Shown here: positions 26,393 through 34,880 of the stretch, piece after piece
How the letters are laid out: the number at the start of each line of letters is the position of its first letter
Position numbering within the stretch: position 1 is the first letter of the stretch
NCBI RefSeq assembly: GCF_002531725.1
Contig: NZ_NWSQ01000032.1
Location: 18,821 to 82,820, forward strand
From: Rhizobium sp. L43
GTDB taxonomy: Bacteria > Pseudomonadota > Alphaproteobacteria > Rhizobiales > Rhizobiaceae
Length of the DNA stretch: 64,000 bases
Direction of reading: 5' to 3'
The notes under the pieces: generated by a model
What the model saw: the letters and a program-made list of their open reading frames with translations, nothing else
What the model was told of the DNA's origin: nothing
The model's database searches: none
Translations under genes and position numbers: made by a program

Positions 26393-27685
26393 TCATCTTC
26401 CTTCTGATACGGTTTTAGAGCCGAACTTGGCGAGCGACTGCGCCAGCTCTGGATGAGATTTGGCATATTCATGGAGATCGATCCCGGCGACCGCGGCATC
26501 CCAGGCCGCACGAACCGCTCTGACACCCGCCGACGGCCCGCCGGGATGGCTGACGACGCCACCACCACAAAGGTAAAGGTGGTCAAGCGTCTGCTCCGTC
26601 CTTCGATAGGTCTCAGGCGCCTGTCCACCCCATTGACCCGAACAAACGACCGGTAACGGGCGGTCGGCATCACTGAAGATCGGTTTCTGGAGATCATGGA
26701 ACGACTGAACGAAAGACGCGTCCGGCTCCCAGTATTTGGCGGCAATGCCGTTGATCTGGAATTGGTCGACGCCGAGAAGTCGCCAAAGCTGTTGGTAGAC
26801 CGAGAAATCGAACCCAAGACCAGGATGTCGGGTGAGAAGATCCCAGCCGTTGCGATGGGCGTGCAAGACAAGGGACGACCGCCGACGCAGGAACAGAAAA
26901 GCGCCCTTGCCGATCGAATTGATGTTGATGACGGCGGCGTTTCCACCCTCGCGCACGACCAGGTCGTGCTTGCGAACCATCTCGTCGGGATCGACGTCGG
27001 AAATGCCGAAGGCATACATCACCTTCTTGCCGGTGCGCTGCTCCTGATCCCGGACGATCGGCATGATCGCTTTCACCCGCGCCTCCAACGAGGAGTACGG
27101 TGGCGACATCAGTTTCTCGTCGTCCTTGATGAAGTCGACACCGGACGCGACGAGTTCAGCAACCACCTGCGCCGTTTCGTCCGGGGTGAGGCCGAGCGCG
27201 GGCTTGATGATCGTGCCGATGATTGGCCTATTGTAGACGCCGGTCAGACGCCGGGAGCCTTCGATCCCAAATTGAGGCCCCGGGTAGACGCCTTCAAACT
27301 CTGGAGGCAGCTGCAGGCCGACGACCCTCAGCCCGGTGAATTCCTTGATCGACCAGACCCCGCCCAATGCAACCGTGGTGACTGCCGCGAGGTCAGTTCC
27401 GACGGCCTCCAGGGGATAGGCGATTGTTGTCTCCGCTCGGTTGAAGACTTCGCCCGCTGCAGGGAGCGAGGGAACCTCGACAGAGTCCAGTTTCTCGAAA
27501 GCGACCACGCGCGCGGCCGCGCGCGCCTTCAGTTGCGGCGTCTCTCCGGGCAGGTCAACAAATGTACCCGTCGACTGGTCGCTTCCGATCTTGACCGCCA
27601 AGGCCTCAGCGCTCCCGGCGGTCTCAATCCGATAGGTGACCAGAATGTCCGAGGGCCTGCGCTGAGCCAGATCCATCGCGATCAT
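26393..27685 (-). CDS. oiaX: RuBisCO-like protein, probable 3-oxo-isoapionate-4-phosphate decarboxylase
   Basis: A 430-residue form IV RuBisCO homologue. The key positions of true RuBisCO are largely kept: K161 in IIGTIIKPALGL, the carbamate-site block DFIKDDEKL (K187, D189, E190), a histidine in VLHAHRNG (275-280), a lysine in the loop-6 position (K317 in IAAKYWE) and glycine-rich phosphate loops CSGQWGGQ and LCGGGVVSHPGG. In the characterised D-apionate route, OiaX-type RLPs decarboxylate 3-oxo-isoapionate-4-phosphate to L-erythrulose-1-phosphate. The DUF1537 kinase, LerI-type and DerI-type genes nearby fit exactly that role. It overlaps the AKR at 27682 by 4 nt. Family certain; reaction inferred from context. 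Confidence 0.8.
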   Translation of the reverse strand: MIAMDLAQRRPSDILVTYRIETAGSAEALAVKIGSDQSTGTFVDLPGETPQLKARAAARVVAFEKLDSVEVPSLPAAGEVFNRAETTIAYPLEAVGTDLAAVTTVALGGVWSIKEFTGLRVVGLQLPPEFEGVYPGPQFGIEGSRRLTGVYNRPIIGTIIKPALGLTPDETAQVVAELVASGVDFIKDDEKLMSPPYSSLEARVKAIMPIVRDQEQRTGKKVMYAFGISDVDPDEMVRKHDLVVREGGNAAVININSIGKGAFLFLRRRSSLVLHAHRNGWDLLTRHPGLGFDFSVYQQLWRLLGVDQFQINGIAAKYWEPDASFVQSFHDLQKPIFSDADRPLPVVCSGQWGGQAPETYRRTEQTLDHLYLCGGGVVSHPGGPSAGVRAVRAAWDAAVAGIDLHEYAKSHPELAQSLAKFGSKTVSEGR

Positions 27686-28716
27686 GCCTCCGGAACTGGC
27701 GCGGCTTCAGGGATGAGGCCGGACGACTTCAGGTCGGCCCAGAACGCAGCCGGAACCGGCGTCGAGATCGCGGCGACGTTTGCGACGACGTGTTCGGGCG
27801 CCAGCGCTCCCTGTACCACCGCGGTCACTGCAGGATGTGCGTAGACAAATTGTGTCGCTGCAGTCGCAAGCGAGACGCCATGGCGCTCGCAGACGGCTTC
27901 GAGCGCCTCGACCTTGCGGACGATCGCTTCAGGCGCGGGCTGGCAATCGTAGGTGCGGGTGGTTGTCATCGACTTGCTACCCTCGGCGAGGATGCCGGAG
28001 TTGTAGATGCCAGCCGCAATGATACCGATGCCGCGACGCTGCATTTCTGGATAGAAATGGTCGAGAGCGCCGTGGTTGAGCAGGGTGTAGCGCCCGGCGA
28101 CCATGGAGCAGTCGAGATCAAATTCCTCTGCCACCTGCAGGACCGACGCGGTTTCATTGACGCCGAGGCCGATGGCCTTCACGGAGCCTGTGCTGCGCAG
28201 CTCGTCACACGCCTTGTAACCGCTCGATCTCAGCGCCGAAAGGTGGGTGCTATACGCCTCGCGGTGCCATTCGCCGCTCACGTCGTGGAGATAGAGGATG
28301 TCAATGTGGTCCATACCCAGGCGCTGCTGGCTATCTTCGAAAGCGCGCATGATGCCGTCATAGGAATAGTCGTAGTCATCGACGAATGGCAGCGCCTTCA
28401 CCCAGTCGATGCCGTAAAGGCTCTCGGCGCGCTTTGCGCGGCTTTCCGGCTTGAGTATCCGCCCCGCCTTGGTGCTGACCACGACCTTGCCGATGAGATC
28501 GTTGTTGCGAAGGACATGGCCGAGGGAATGCTCGGACTTTCCAAGGCCGTAAAGGGGCGCGGTGTCGAAATAGCGGACACCCAAGTCGTATGCCTTGAGG
28601 ACGACCGCTTCGAAAGTCTGGAAGCTCACATCGACATTGCACCCACCGAGCGGCGAGGTACCCAGCCCTAGCGAGGTCAGCGTCACATCGGTCTTTCCAA
28701 CTTTTCTCTTCAACAT
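27682..28716 (-). CDS. Aldo/keto reductase (aldose 1-dehydrogenase-like), paralogue
   Basis: A 344-residue AKR closely similar to the 23040-24083 product over its whole length, e.g. both have YDGIMRAFEDSQQRLGMDHI-like segments and RYTLLNHG/A. Tetrad: D and Y in FDTAPLYGLGKSEHSLG, K in VVSTKAGR, H in YLHDVSGEW. The start MLKRKVGKTDVTL at 28716 is used; the frame is open to 28800. It probably oxidises an aldose or reduces an aldehyde with NAD(P). Two related copies in one operon may handle different anomers or different steps. Confidence 0.85.
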   Translation of the reverse strand: MLKRKVGKTDVTLTSLGLGTSPLGGCNVDVSFQTFEAVVLKAYDLGVRYFDTAPLYGLGKSEHSLGHVLRNNDLIGKVVVSTKAGRILKPESRAKRAESLYGIDWVKALPFVDDYDYSYDGIMRAFEDSQQRLGMDHIDILYLHDVSGEWHREAYSTHLSALRSSGYKACDELRSTGSVKAIGLGVNETASVLQVAEEFDLDCSMVAGRYTLLNHGALDHFYPEMQRRGIGIIAAGIYNSGILAEGSKSMTTTRTYDCQPAPEAIVRKVEALEAVCERHGVSLATAATQFVYAHPAVTAVVQGALAPEHVVANVAAISTPVPAAFWADLKSSGLIPEAAPVPEA

Positions 28717-28744
28717 GATGGTCGATCCTATTTCCCTGGTGTAA

Positions 28745-28771
28745 GGCGGACGGCCGTACGGGCCGTCCGCC
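28745..28771. terminator. Intercistronic hairpin after the binding-protein gene
   Basis: A perfect 11-bp stem, GGCGGACGGCC (28745-28755) with GGCCGTCCGCC (28761-28771), has a 5-nt loop and lies directly after the binding-protein stop. No T-run follows. It probably protects the binding-protein mRNA or lowers read-through into the AKR and RLP genes. Confidence 0.6.
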
Positions 28772-28780
28772 GTTGTCCGA

Positions 28781-29779
28781 TTACATGTACTTCTCGACAT
28801 TGGTGGAATCGAGCACGAGCCACGGCACGACGTAGTCCTTCTCGGTGCCGCCCTTCCATTCCATCAGCGAGCCCCAGATTTCGGACTGCGGCTTGTAGCT
28901 CTCGCCCTTGATCGCCCGCAGTGCGAGGTCGACCGCGCCCTGGCCTTCGGCGCGGGCGTACTTGTAGAGGCTGACCGCCATCTCGCCCTTCTTCACGGCG
29001 CGCTTTGCGTCCGGAATGCCGTCGATCGCAAGAACGGGAACGGTCTTGAGATCGATGCCGGCGCTCTTCATGGCTTCGATCGCGCCAAGCGCCATCTCGT
29101 CGTTTTCCGCAAGGACGCCGTTGATCTCACCCGGGTGTGCGAGCAACCAGTTCTCCATGAGCGCCTGACCCTCGGCGCGGCTCCAGTTGCCTGTCTTGTC
29201 TTCGATGAGCTTGAGGTTCGGGAACTTGGCGAGACCAGCGTCTATGCCTGCGCGGCGCTCGATCTGGGCCGACTGGCCGATCGGACCCTCCATGAGGACG
29301 ACGTTGCCGCCGTTCGGAAGGCGCTTGGCGAGTTCCTCAGCGATGATCCGGCCGCCTTCGGTATCGTTAACGATGATGGACGCGGTGTATTTCGTCGACT
29401 TGGTCTTGAGCGCCGACACGATAAGCGGGATTTTCGCTTCGGCGGCCTTTTCGATCGGCGGCGCCGAGGCCTCGAGGTCGAAGGGTGACATGATGATCGC
29501 GTTGAATTGTTGGGTGATCGCTGTGTCGATCTGGTTCGCCTGTGTCAGTGGATCATACTTGCCGTCGAAAACGGTGATCTCGACCTCGCCCGATTTGACG
29601 GCGGGATGGTTCTGGATTTCCGTCGACCAAGCCTTCATGTACTCGCCGGACTCACCGAACGAGAGAGCCGCGATCCGAATTTTGTCCTGCGCGAAGGCGA
29701 AGTTCCCGCCAGCCAACGTCGCTACGGCGATTGCCATACCCACACCCGCATTGAGCAGGTTCCTCCTAGACATCTGCAT
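28781..29779 (-). CDS. Sugar ABC transporter substrate-binding protein (possible Tat signal)
   Basis: A 332-residue RbsB-type periplasmic binding protein. The leader MQMSRRNLLNAGVGMAIAVA ends at AFAQ and contains S-R-R-N-L-L, close to the twin-arginine consensus, so export in folded form is possible. The body shows AIIMSPFDLEASAPPIEKAA, VNDTEGGRIIAEEL and DEMALGAIEAMKSAGI. It is transcribed after the ATPase and permease genes. The ligand is presumably the substrate of the RLP pathway (apiose, apionate or a relative). Confidence 0.87.
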   Translation of the reverse strand: MQMSRRNLLNAGVGMAIAVATLAGGNFAFAQDKIRIAALSFGESGEYMKAWSTEIQNHPAVKSGEVEITVFDGKYDPLTQANQIDTAITQQFNAIIMSPFDLEASAPPIEKAAEAKIPLIVSALKTKSTKYTASIIVNDTEGGRIIAEELAKRLPNGGNVVLMEGPIGQSAQIERRAGIDAGLAKFPNLKLIEDKTGNWSRAEGQALMENWLLAHPGEINGVLAENDEMALGAIEAMKSAGIDLKTVPVLAIDGIPDAKRAVKKGEMAVSLYKYARAEGQGAVDLALRAIKGESYKPQSEIWGSLMEWKGGTEKDYVVPWLVLDSTNVEKYM

Positions 29780-29833
29780 TTCATATTCTCCTCTGGTTTA
29801 AGATACGTCCGGACGCGACACGCTGGGCCGGAC

Positions 29834-29861
29834 ATTGTCGCCGGCCTTCCCCGGCGGCAAT
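29834..29861. terminator. Intercistronic hairpin between permease and binding-protein genes
   Basis: ATTGTCGCCGG (29834-29844) faces CCGGCGGCAAT (29851-29861) with one T-G mismatch and a 6-nt loop. It sits 14 nt after the permease stop. Likely a processing or stability element. Confidence 0.4.
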
Positions 29862-29874
29862 TTCGGGATTGGTC

Positions 29875-30837
29875 TTATTTGCGGATTTGGTCGGCGATGA
29901 CCGCGACCACGATGATCGTGCCCTTGAGGACCTGCTGGTAGTATGAAGACACGCCCATGAGGTCCATGCCGTTGTTGATCGTGCCGATGATGAGCGCGCC
30001 GATCAGTGTGCCGAGCAGCGATCCGCGGCCGCCCGCAAGGCTCGTCCCGCCGATCACGACGGCGGCGATCGCGTCAAGCTCATAACCGATGCCCGCTTGC
30101 GGCAGCGCAGCGGTGGTGCGAGCCGTCAGGACAAGCCCCGCAAGACCAGCCAGGAGGCCCGAGATCACATAGGTCGCACCGACGATCACCTTGGTGGAAA
30201 TGCCGCTCGTGCGAGCCGCCTTCTCGTTGCCGCCAACTGCGTACACATAACGGCCGAAAGTCGTATAGTTTAAAACGGTCCATCCAATCAGGAAGACGAC
30301 GAACAGGATGACGATCGGTACCGGGATATACATGATCTGCCCGGAGCCGATCCACTTGAAGGGATCCGACAGATTCGGGATGGGGCGTCCTTCCGAAAAG
30401 ATCAAGGTGAGACCGCGGGCCACGCTCAACATGCCAAGCGTCACTACGAACGGCGGGACCTTGACCGCGGCAACAAGCACGCCGTTCACCAAGCCGAGGC
30501 CGGCTCCCGCCGCGAGGCCCGCAAAGATACCGAAAAGCACGAACTGCTCGTTGGTCTCCGTTACGAGGCTGGCGGCGATCATGCCCGCGAGCGCCATTAC
30601 GGAGCCGACCGATAGGTCGATGCCCTTAGTAAGGATGACGAAGGTCACTCCGATCGCCAGAATGCCGTTGATCGACGACTGGCGAACGAGATTCAGCCAA
30701 TTCAACCATGTCATGAAGTACTGGTTCGCGAACGCGAAGAACGCGACGATCAGGAAAAACACGAGAACGATGCTGAACTGCCTGATCATTTCCCCGGCGC
30801 GGAAGTTTCCGGGCTTCGCCGCAGCGATGGTATTCAT
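29875..30837 (-). CDS. Sugar ABC transporter permease (RbsC-like)
   Basis: A 320-residue polytopic membrane protein. It has the family signatures KGIDLSVGSVMALAGMIAAS, FGRYVYAVGGNEKAARTSGI and AIAAVVIGGTSLAGGRGSLL, with about nine or ten hydrophobic segments. It forms the translocation pore with the ATPase at 30876-32408 (38-nt gap) and the binding protein at 28781-29779. Confidence 0.9.
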   Translation of the reverse strand: MNTIAAAKPGNFRAGEMIRQFSIVLVFFLIVAFFAFANQYFMTWLNWLNLVRQSSINGILAIGVTFVILTKGIDLSVGSVMALAGMIAASLVTETNEQFVLFGIFAGLAAGAGLGLVNGVLVAAVKVPPFVVTLGMLSVARGLTLIFSEGRPIPNLSDPFKWIGSGQIMYIPVPIVILFVVFLIGWTVLNYTTFGRYVYAVGGNEKAARTSGISTKVIVGATYVISGLLAGLAGLVLTARTTAALPQAGIGYELDAIAAVVIGGTSLAGGRGSLLGTLIGALIIGTINNGMDLMGVSSYYQQVLKGTIIVVAVIADQIRK

Positions 30838-30875
30838 TACTCAAGTCCTCCCGTGAATGGGGCTATGACCGCTCA

Positions 30876-32408
30876 TCAGCTCGCCATGTCCATAAGCGTC
30901 TGTTGCGTTGCTTCGGCACCGTCGATGATGCTGAGGAGCTGCCCCTGTTTGAAAATCGCGATCCTGTCGCTGAGCTGCATGATCTCCGGTGCCTCCGAGG
31001 AGACCACGAGGACGCCGTTGCCCTTTGCCGCGAAGTCTCGCAGGAACGCGTAGATCTCCTGCTTGGAACCTTCGTCGATGCCACGCGTCGGTTCGTCGCA
31101 AATGAGAAGCTTTGGATTTGTCAGAAGGCACCGGGCCAGCACGACTTTTTGTTGGTTGCCCCCTGACAGAGTTTCGACGGCAACATCTGGCGACGCCGAC
31201 TTGATCCTCTGTGAGACGATCATGTCTTGAACTGCGCTGCGCTCTTTGTCCCCGCGGATGAAACCGCTGATGGCCATCAAGGCCAGCGATGAAAGCGTGA
31301 TGTTGTGGGCGATCGATGCCGAGAGCACGAGACCACTGTCCTTGCGATCCTCGGTCACCATCGCCATTCCACGTTGAATTGCGTCCTTAGGACTGCCTGG
31401 CTTGACCTTACCGCCGTTGAAGACAACTTCGCCTCCCGTTGGTGAGTGCAGCCCGAATATTGTCTCGAGGAACTCGGTTCGTCCGGACCCAAGCAGCCCG
31501 TAGATTCCGACCACTTCGCCGGACGCCACGTCTAGCGAGATGTCTCGGAAATGAGGCCCGCGCGCCAAGTTCGAGACCGAAAGCAGGATTGGCGCGTCTT
31601 CGAGAGGCTTGCCCTTCTCGACCAGCTTGACTTCACGGCCGACGATCTGTGTCACAAGATGACGGCGGTCGATGTCTTTGATGTTTCCAGTCTCGATGAA
31701 ACGGCCGTCGCGGAAGACTGTGTACTCATCCGCGATCTCGAAGATTTCGGTGAGTTTGTGAGACACGTAGATAATTGCGGAACCGCGCGCGGTGATCTTG
31801 CGGAGCGCGTTGAACAAGACATGGACTTCGTGTTCGCCGATAGCAGATGTCGGCTCGTCCATGATGACGATATGTGCCCGATAGCTGAGAGCCTTCGCAA
31901 TTTCGACGAGCTGAATCTGGGCGAGGCTCAGCTCCCCCATCTTCTTGGCAGCGTCGACTTCAAAGCCGAGTTCATCGAGGAATGCCTGGGCGTCCCTGCG
32001 CATCTGGCTAAAATCGACGAGCACGCCAAGTCGCTTCGGCTCGCGGCCAAGGTAAAGGTTCTCGGCGACGGTCATCTCGGGGACGGGGGAAAGCTCCTGC
32101 GTGATGATCGCGATGCCGTGACGCAAGGCGTCAGCGGCGCTTTTGAAGTCGACCTGCTCGCCATCGATCTCCACTATCCCTCCATCGCGGCGGAGCAGTC
32201 CCATCGTGATGTTGAGGAATGTCGACTTGCCGGCGCCGTTACCGCCGCACAAGGCATGGACGGTCCCGGCCTTTAGAGTTAGTCGGCCATCAACGAGCGC
32301 TGGGACGCCGTTGAACGACTTTTCCACGCCCTCGGCCCGCAGAAGCACGCGTGCCGAAGACGACTGCGCGGTTCCCTGAACTGTTATCTTCTCAGTTGCG
32401 TTGACCAT
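30876..32408 (-). CDS. Sugar ABC transporter ATP-binding protein (two ABC domains)
   Basis: A 510-residue RbsA-type ATPase. Domain 1 has GGNGAGKSTFLN (Walker A) and HIVIMDEPTSAIG (Walker B). Domain 2 has GLLGSGRTEFLE, signature LSGGNQQK and LLICDEPTRGID. The first 20 residues are a polar, low-similarity lead, and the ATG at 32408 lacks a well-placed ribosome site: GAGG is about 14 nt away and an operator lies between. The true start may therefore be slightly downstream. Confidence 0.88.
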   Translation of the reverse strand: MVNATEKITVQGTAQSSSARVLLRAEGVEKSFNGVPALVDGRLTLKAGTVHALCGGNGAGKSTFLNITMGLLRRDGGIVEIDGEQVDFKSAADALRHGIAIITQELSPVPEMTVAENLYLGREPKRLGVLVDFSQMRRDAQAFLDELGFEVDAAKKMGELSLAQIQLVEIAKALSYRAHIVIMDEPTSAIGEHEVHVLFNALRKITARGSAIIYVSHKLTEIFEIADEYTVFRDGRFIETGNIKDIDRRHLVTQIVGREVKLVEKGKPLEDAPILLSVSNLARGPHFRDISLDVASGEVVGIYGLLGSGRTEFLETIFGLHSPTGGEVVFNGGKVKPGSPKDAIQRGMAMVTEDRKDSGLVLSASIAHNITLSSLALMAISGFIRGDKERSAVQDMIVSQRIKSASPDVAVETLSGGNQQKVVLARCLLTNPKLLICDEPTRGIDEGSKQEIYAFLRDFAAKGNGVLVVSSEAPEIMQLSDRIAIFKQGQLLSIIDGAEATQQTLMDMAS

Positions 32409-32410
32409 GA

Positions 32411-32425
32411 TATGACGTCATACCT
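32411..32425. promoter_or_regulatory. Heptad-repeat operator, site B, abutting the start codon
   Basis: TATGACGTCATACCT contains the 12-bp palindrome TATGACGTCATA and the conserved half CATACCT seen in the other operators. It lies only 3-17 nt upstream of the ATPase ATG, so a bound regulator would block translation start or a very short leader promoter. Confidence 0.5.
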
Positions 32426-32478
32426 CGTAAAAATCCAAATCTATGCCTCGTGTGTGCGGATCGCATGCCTTATTGGAT

Positions 32479-33366
32479 CTACGCGGCGTCCAGTTCGAGG
32501 ATCGCGCGTGCCTCCTGGGGTGTAGCGGGCTCACGTCCGACCTTTTGGGCAATCTCAACAGCGCGCGATATGACTTCCGCGTTCGTGGGTGTGCCGAACT
32601 CGCGATAGGGATAGTCGCCTATTCCAATAGCCATGTGGCCGCCCAGACGGCAGATCGCAGGAGCAATGTTCAACAGATTGCCCCCAAGGCAATTGACCGT
32701 CCATTCGATCGGCCGGTCGTCGGGCAGAAATGCAAGATGCGCCATGAGACCCGCCTCGGTCGGCGGATGCCCGGTAATGTATCGCCCTCCCGTTAGGTGC
32801 AGGAGAAAGTAGGCGGGCCCCCTCACAAGGCCCGCGTCCATCAGAGCGATCGCGCGGCGCGTGAACCCGACAGACCAGGAAACCAGCTTCGGCTTTACGC
32901 CCTTTTCGGCCAAGGTACGCGCGTAGTGCGCGAGACTTTCGGTCGTGTTGAGATACAAACGTTCTGGATTTTCGAACCTGCGCGTCTCGGCATCCCAAAG
33001 CTCGAGATTGGCCGAACCGGTATCGATGGGCGCAATATCGGGCTTCGTAGCAGGGTCCAATGCCAGGGTTGCGACCGTGTCGATGCGCTTCATGGCGTCG
33101 GCATCATTCGAGATAAAGCCGAGCGTGGGAAGGATGAGTAGATCGGTCGCCTGCCTGACTTCGCGGATGATTTCGGCGTTTGCCTCAACGGTGTTTGTCG
33201 CACCGCCGTCGGCTGTCCTGGCATGATAGTGGAGAATCGCCGCTCCCGCCTTGCGGGCTGCAACGGCGGCCTCAACGATCTCGTCGGCGGTGTATGGGAT
33301 ATTAGGGTTGGATGTGCGCGGCGCGTACTCGTTGACCCTGGCTTCGAGGATGATTTTCTTTTGCAT
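32479..33366 (-). CDS. DUF849 beta-keto acid cleavage enzyme family protein
   Basis: A 295-residue BKACE (Kce-like) TIM-barrel protein; start ATG 33366 with AAGGAG upstream. The metal-binding HxH is in AAILHYHARTADGG (about residues 45-58), and the segments LPTLGFISNDADAMKR and INCLGGN-like VNCLGGNLLNIAPAI and GGHMAIGIGDYPY are typical. Known members cleave beta-keto acids with acetyl-CoA into an acetoacetate moiety and a CoA ester. It lies 10 nt after the DUF1537 kinase. A beta-keto acid is indeed an intermediate of the apionate route, so it may act on a branch of it; this is not a textbook member of the pathway. Confidence 0.82.
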   Translation of the reverse strand: MQKKIILEARVNEYAPRTSNPNIPYTADEIVEAAVAARKAGAAILHYHARTADGGATNTVEANAEIIREVRQATDLLILPTLGFISNDADAMKRIDTVATLALDPATKPDIAPIDTGSANLELWDAETRRFENPERLYLNTTESLAHYARTLAEKGVKPKLVSWSVGFTRRAIALMDAGLVRGPAYFLLHLTGGRYITGHPPTEAGLMAHLAFLPDDRPIEWTVNCLGGNLLNIAPAICRLGGHMAIGIGDYPYREFGTPTNAEVISRAVEIAQKVGREPATPQEARAILELDAA

Positions 33367-33376
33367 CTTTCGCTCC

Positions 33377-34729
33377 TTACGCCGCCAGATAACCCGAGGT
33401 GCCCGCCTTTGCCCGCAGGAAGAAGTCATCGGCACCAATCTGCCCGCCCTTCAGCATGACTTCGAGGCCATCGACTTCGGCGTCGCCCGGCGCATCCAGG
33501 CGGCAGACATGGCAATTTTGAACTTCGTCAAAAACGGCGATCTCGAGCGCTTCGGCGCCGATTGTCCGCACCGCATAGCTCGAACTGTCACCGCCCGAAA
33601 ACACGATCCGCGGCAAGGAAACCGCGCGGCGCACGGCACGCGCAACGTCACAGTAGATGGCGCCCAAGCGTTCCGCGGGAACATCGCCGCCGGCCAGACG
33701 GCCGGTTTCCCCGCGAGCCGTGTAGATGATTGTAGATCGACCGCGCACAAGGCTCTCGATCGCCTTCAAAGCAGCCTCCCGCGCAACTGCCTCAGCATCA
33801 TCATCGGACCGGACTGTCGAGACATCCAAGTGGACAAGGTTCCACCCGGAAGCTTCGGCCACCGCAATCTGGCGCCCGGTTTGCAGGGCGCAACTACCTG
33901 ATAAGACGAGTAGATTTTCGACGCCGGCAATCTCCGTCTTGACGGGCTCCGCCGACGATAGCAGGCCCAAGCGGGCCCAAAGAGCGCCGAGTTGTTGCGC
34001 CAAGCCTTGAGCTGCTAGCGCGAACATCGGACGTGTCGGATACCGCGCCCAGAGCAGATCGGCGACAGCCGCAAGATCCGCATTTTCGAGCCCATCGAAA
34101 ATGACCCCTGCCCCCTCTTGGAAGGCCTTGAAGACACGCTCCTCCATTGCCGAGCGGTTCCGGATTGCGGGAAGCGTGACGTTGACGAATTCCTTATCTG
34201 TCTGCCCAGCCAGATGCATGCGCAGATCCGCCTCGTGCATCGGCGTCCTGGGGTGGCGCGACATGCTCGGGTGCCGGTCGAGCCGCTCAATCCTGTCGGC
34301 AAAGCGCGCGAAATGATTTCCGAAACAGGTGTAGCGCCCGAAGTCCGGGGTCGCGGCGAGGACTGGAACGTCCCTCTTGCCGAAGTGAGCCGCAGCGCGC
34401 GCCAGAACAGCACCATAGCTTCCAACGGTGGGCGACGAGTCGAACGTCGAACAGATCTTGTATTGGATAAGCGGACTGTTGAGGGTGCGCATGATCGAAA
34501 ACGCGCTGTCAAGCTCCTCGTCGAGCTCGACGCCGGACAACGCCCTTGCGGTACCGGCGAAGCCAAGCACATCATAAGACAGAGCATCTGTTGACGCCGT
34601 CTGTGCTGAAGGGCGTGCGAGATAGAGTTTTCCCTTCACACCACTGCGATGGAACTGCGCCAGGTTTTCGGAAGAACCCGTGAAGTCGTCGCCGTAAAAC
34701 ACGGCCTTGAGCTTGCCAGCTGATGTCAT
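33377..34729 (-). CDS. oiaK: DUF1537 acid-sugar kinase, probable 3-oxo-isoapionate kinase
   Basis: A 450-residue four-carbon acid-sugar kinase family protein; the ATG at 34729 has GGGAGGATCC upstream. The N-terminal sugar-binding block is VFYGDDFTGSSENLAQF. The C-terminal nucleotide-binding half includes LLVLSGSCALQTGRQI, IIYTARGETG and VFSGGDSSSYAVRTIG. DUF1537 enzymes phosphorylate erythronate, threonate, 3-oxo-isoapionate and similar acids. With the RLP in the same operon, OiaK is the best fit: it makes the substrate of OiaX. It diverges from the SDR at 34881 across an operator-bearing promoter. Confidence 0.8.
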   Translation of the reverse strand: MTSAGKLKAVFYGDDFTGSSENLAQFHRSGVKGKLYLARPSAQTASTDALSYDVLGFAGTARALSGVELDEELDSAFSIMRTLNSPLIQYKICSTFDSSPTVGSYGAVLARAAAHFGKRDVPVLAATPDFGRYTCFGNHFARFADRIERLDRHPSMSRHPRTPMHEADLRMHLAGQTDKEFVNVTLPAIRNRSAMEERVFKAFQEGAGVIFDGLENADLAAVADLLWARYPTRPMFALAAQGLAQQLGALWARLGLLSSAEPVKTEIAGVENLLVLSGSCALQTGRQIAVAEASGWNLVHLDVSTVRSDDDAEAVAREAALKAIESLVRGRSTIIYTARGETGRLAGGDVPAERLGAIYCDVARAVRRAVSLPRIVFSGGDSSSYAVRTIGAEALEIAVFDEVQNCHVCRLDAPGDAEVDGLEVMLKGGQIGADDFFLRAKAGTSGYLAA

Positions 34730-34827
34730 CGGATCCTCCCAATATCCCGGCCGAGGATATCTTCCTCCATACATCAGCCGGGCTTCACTCTTGACAATAC
34801 TCATAGAAGCAGCTCATAACTCTGTCA

Positions 34828-34857
34828 AGGTCATACCTTATACCTTATACCTCATAT
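34828..34857. promoter_or_regulatory. Heptad-repeat operator, site C (divergent promoter)
   Basis: AGGTCATACCT (34828-34838) is an inverted repeat that runs into tandem heptamers ATACCTT, ATACCTT, ATACCTC (34833-34853). It lies between the kinase start (34729) and the SDR start (34881), so one bound regulator could control both directions. Confidence 0.7.
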
Positions 34858-34880
34858 CGAGAAAATTGGAGGACGACGAG

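Noticed and set aside
26696..27844. 382-codon open frame on the plus strand
   Set aside because: Antisense of the RuBisCO-like gene; its translation mirrors codon use of the true gene.
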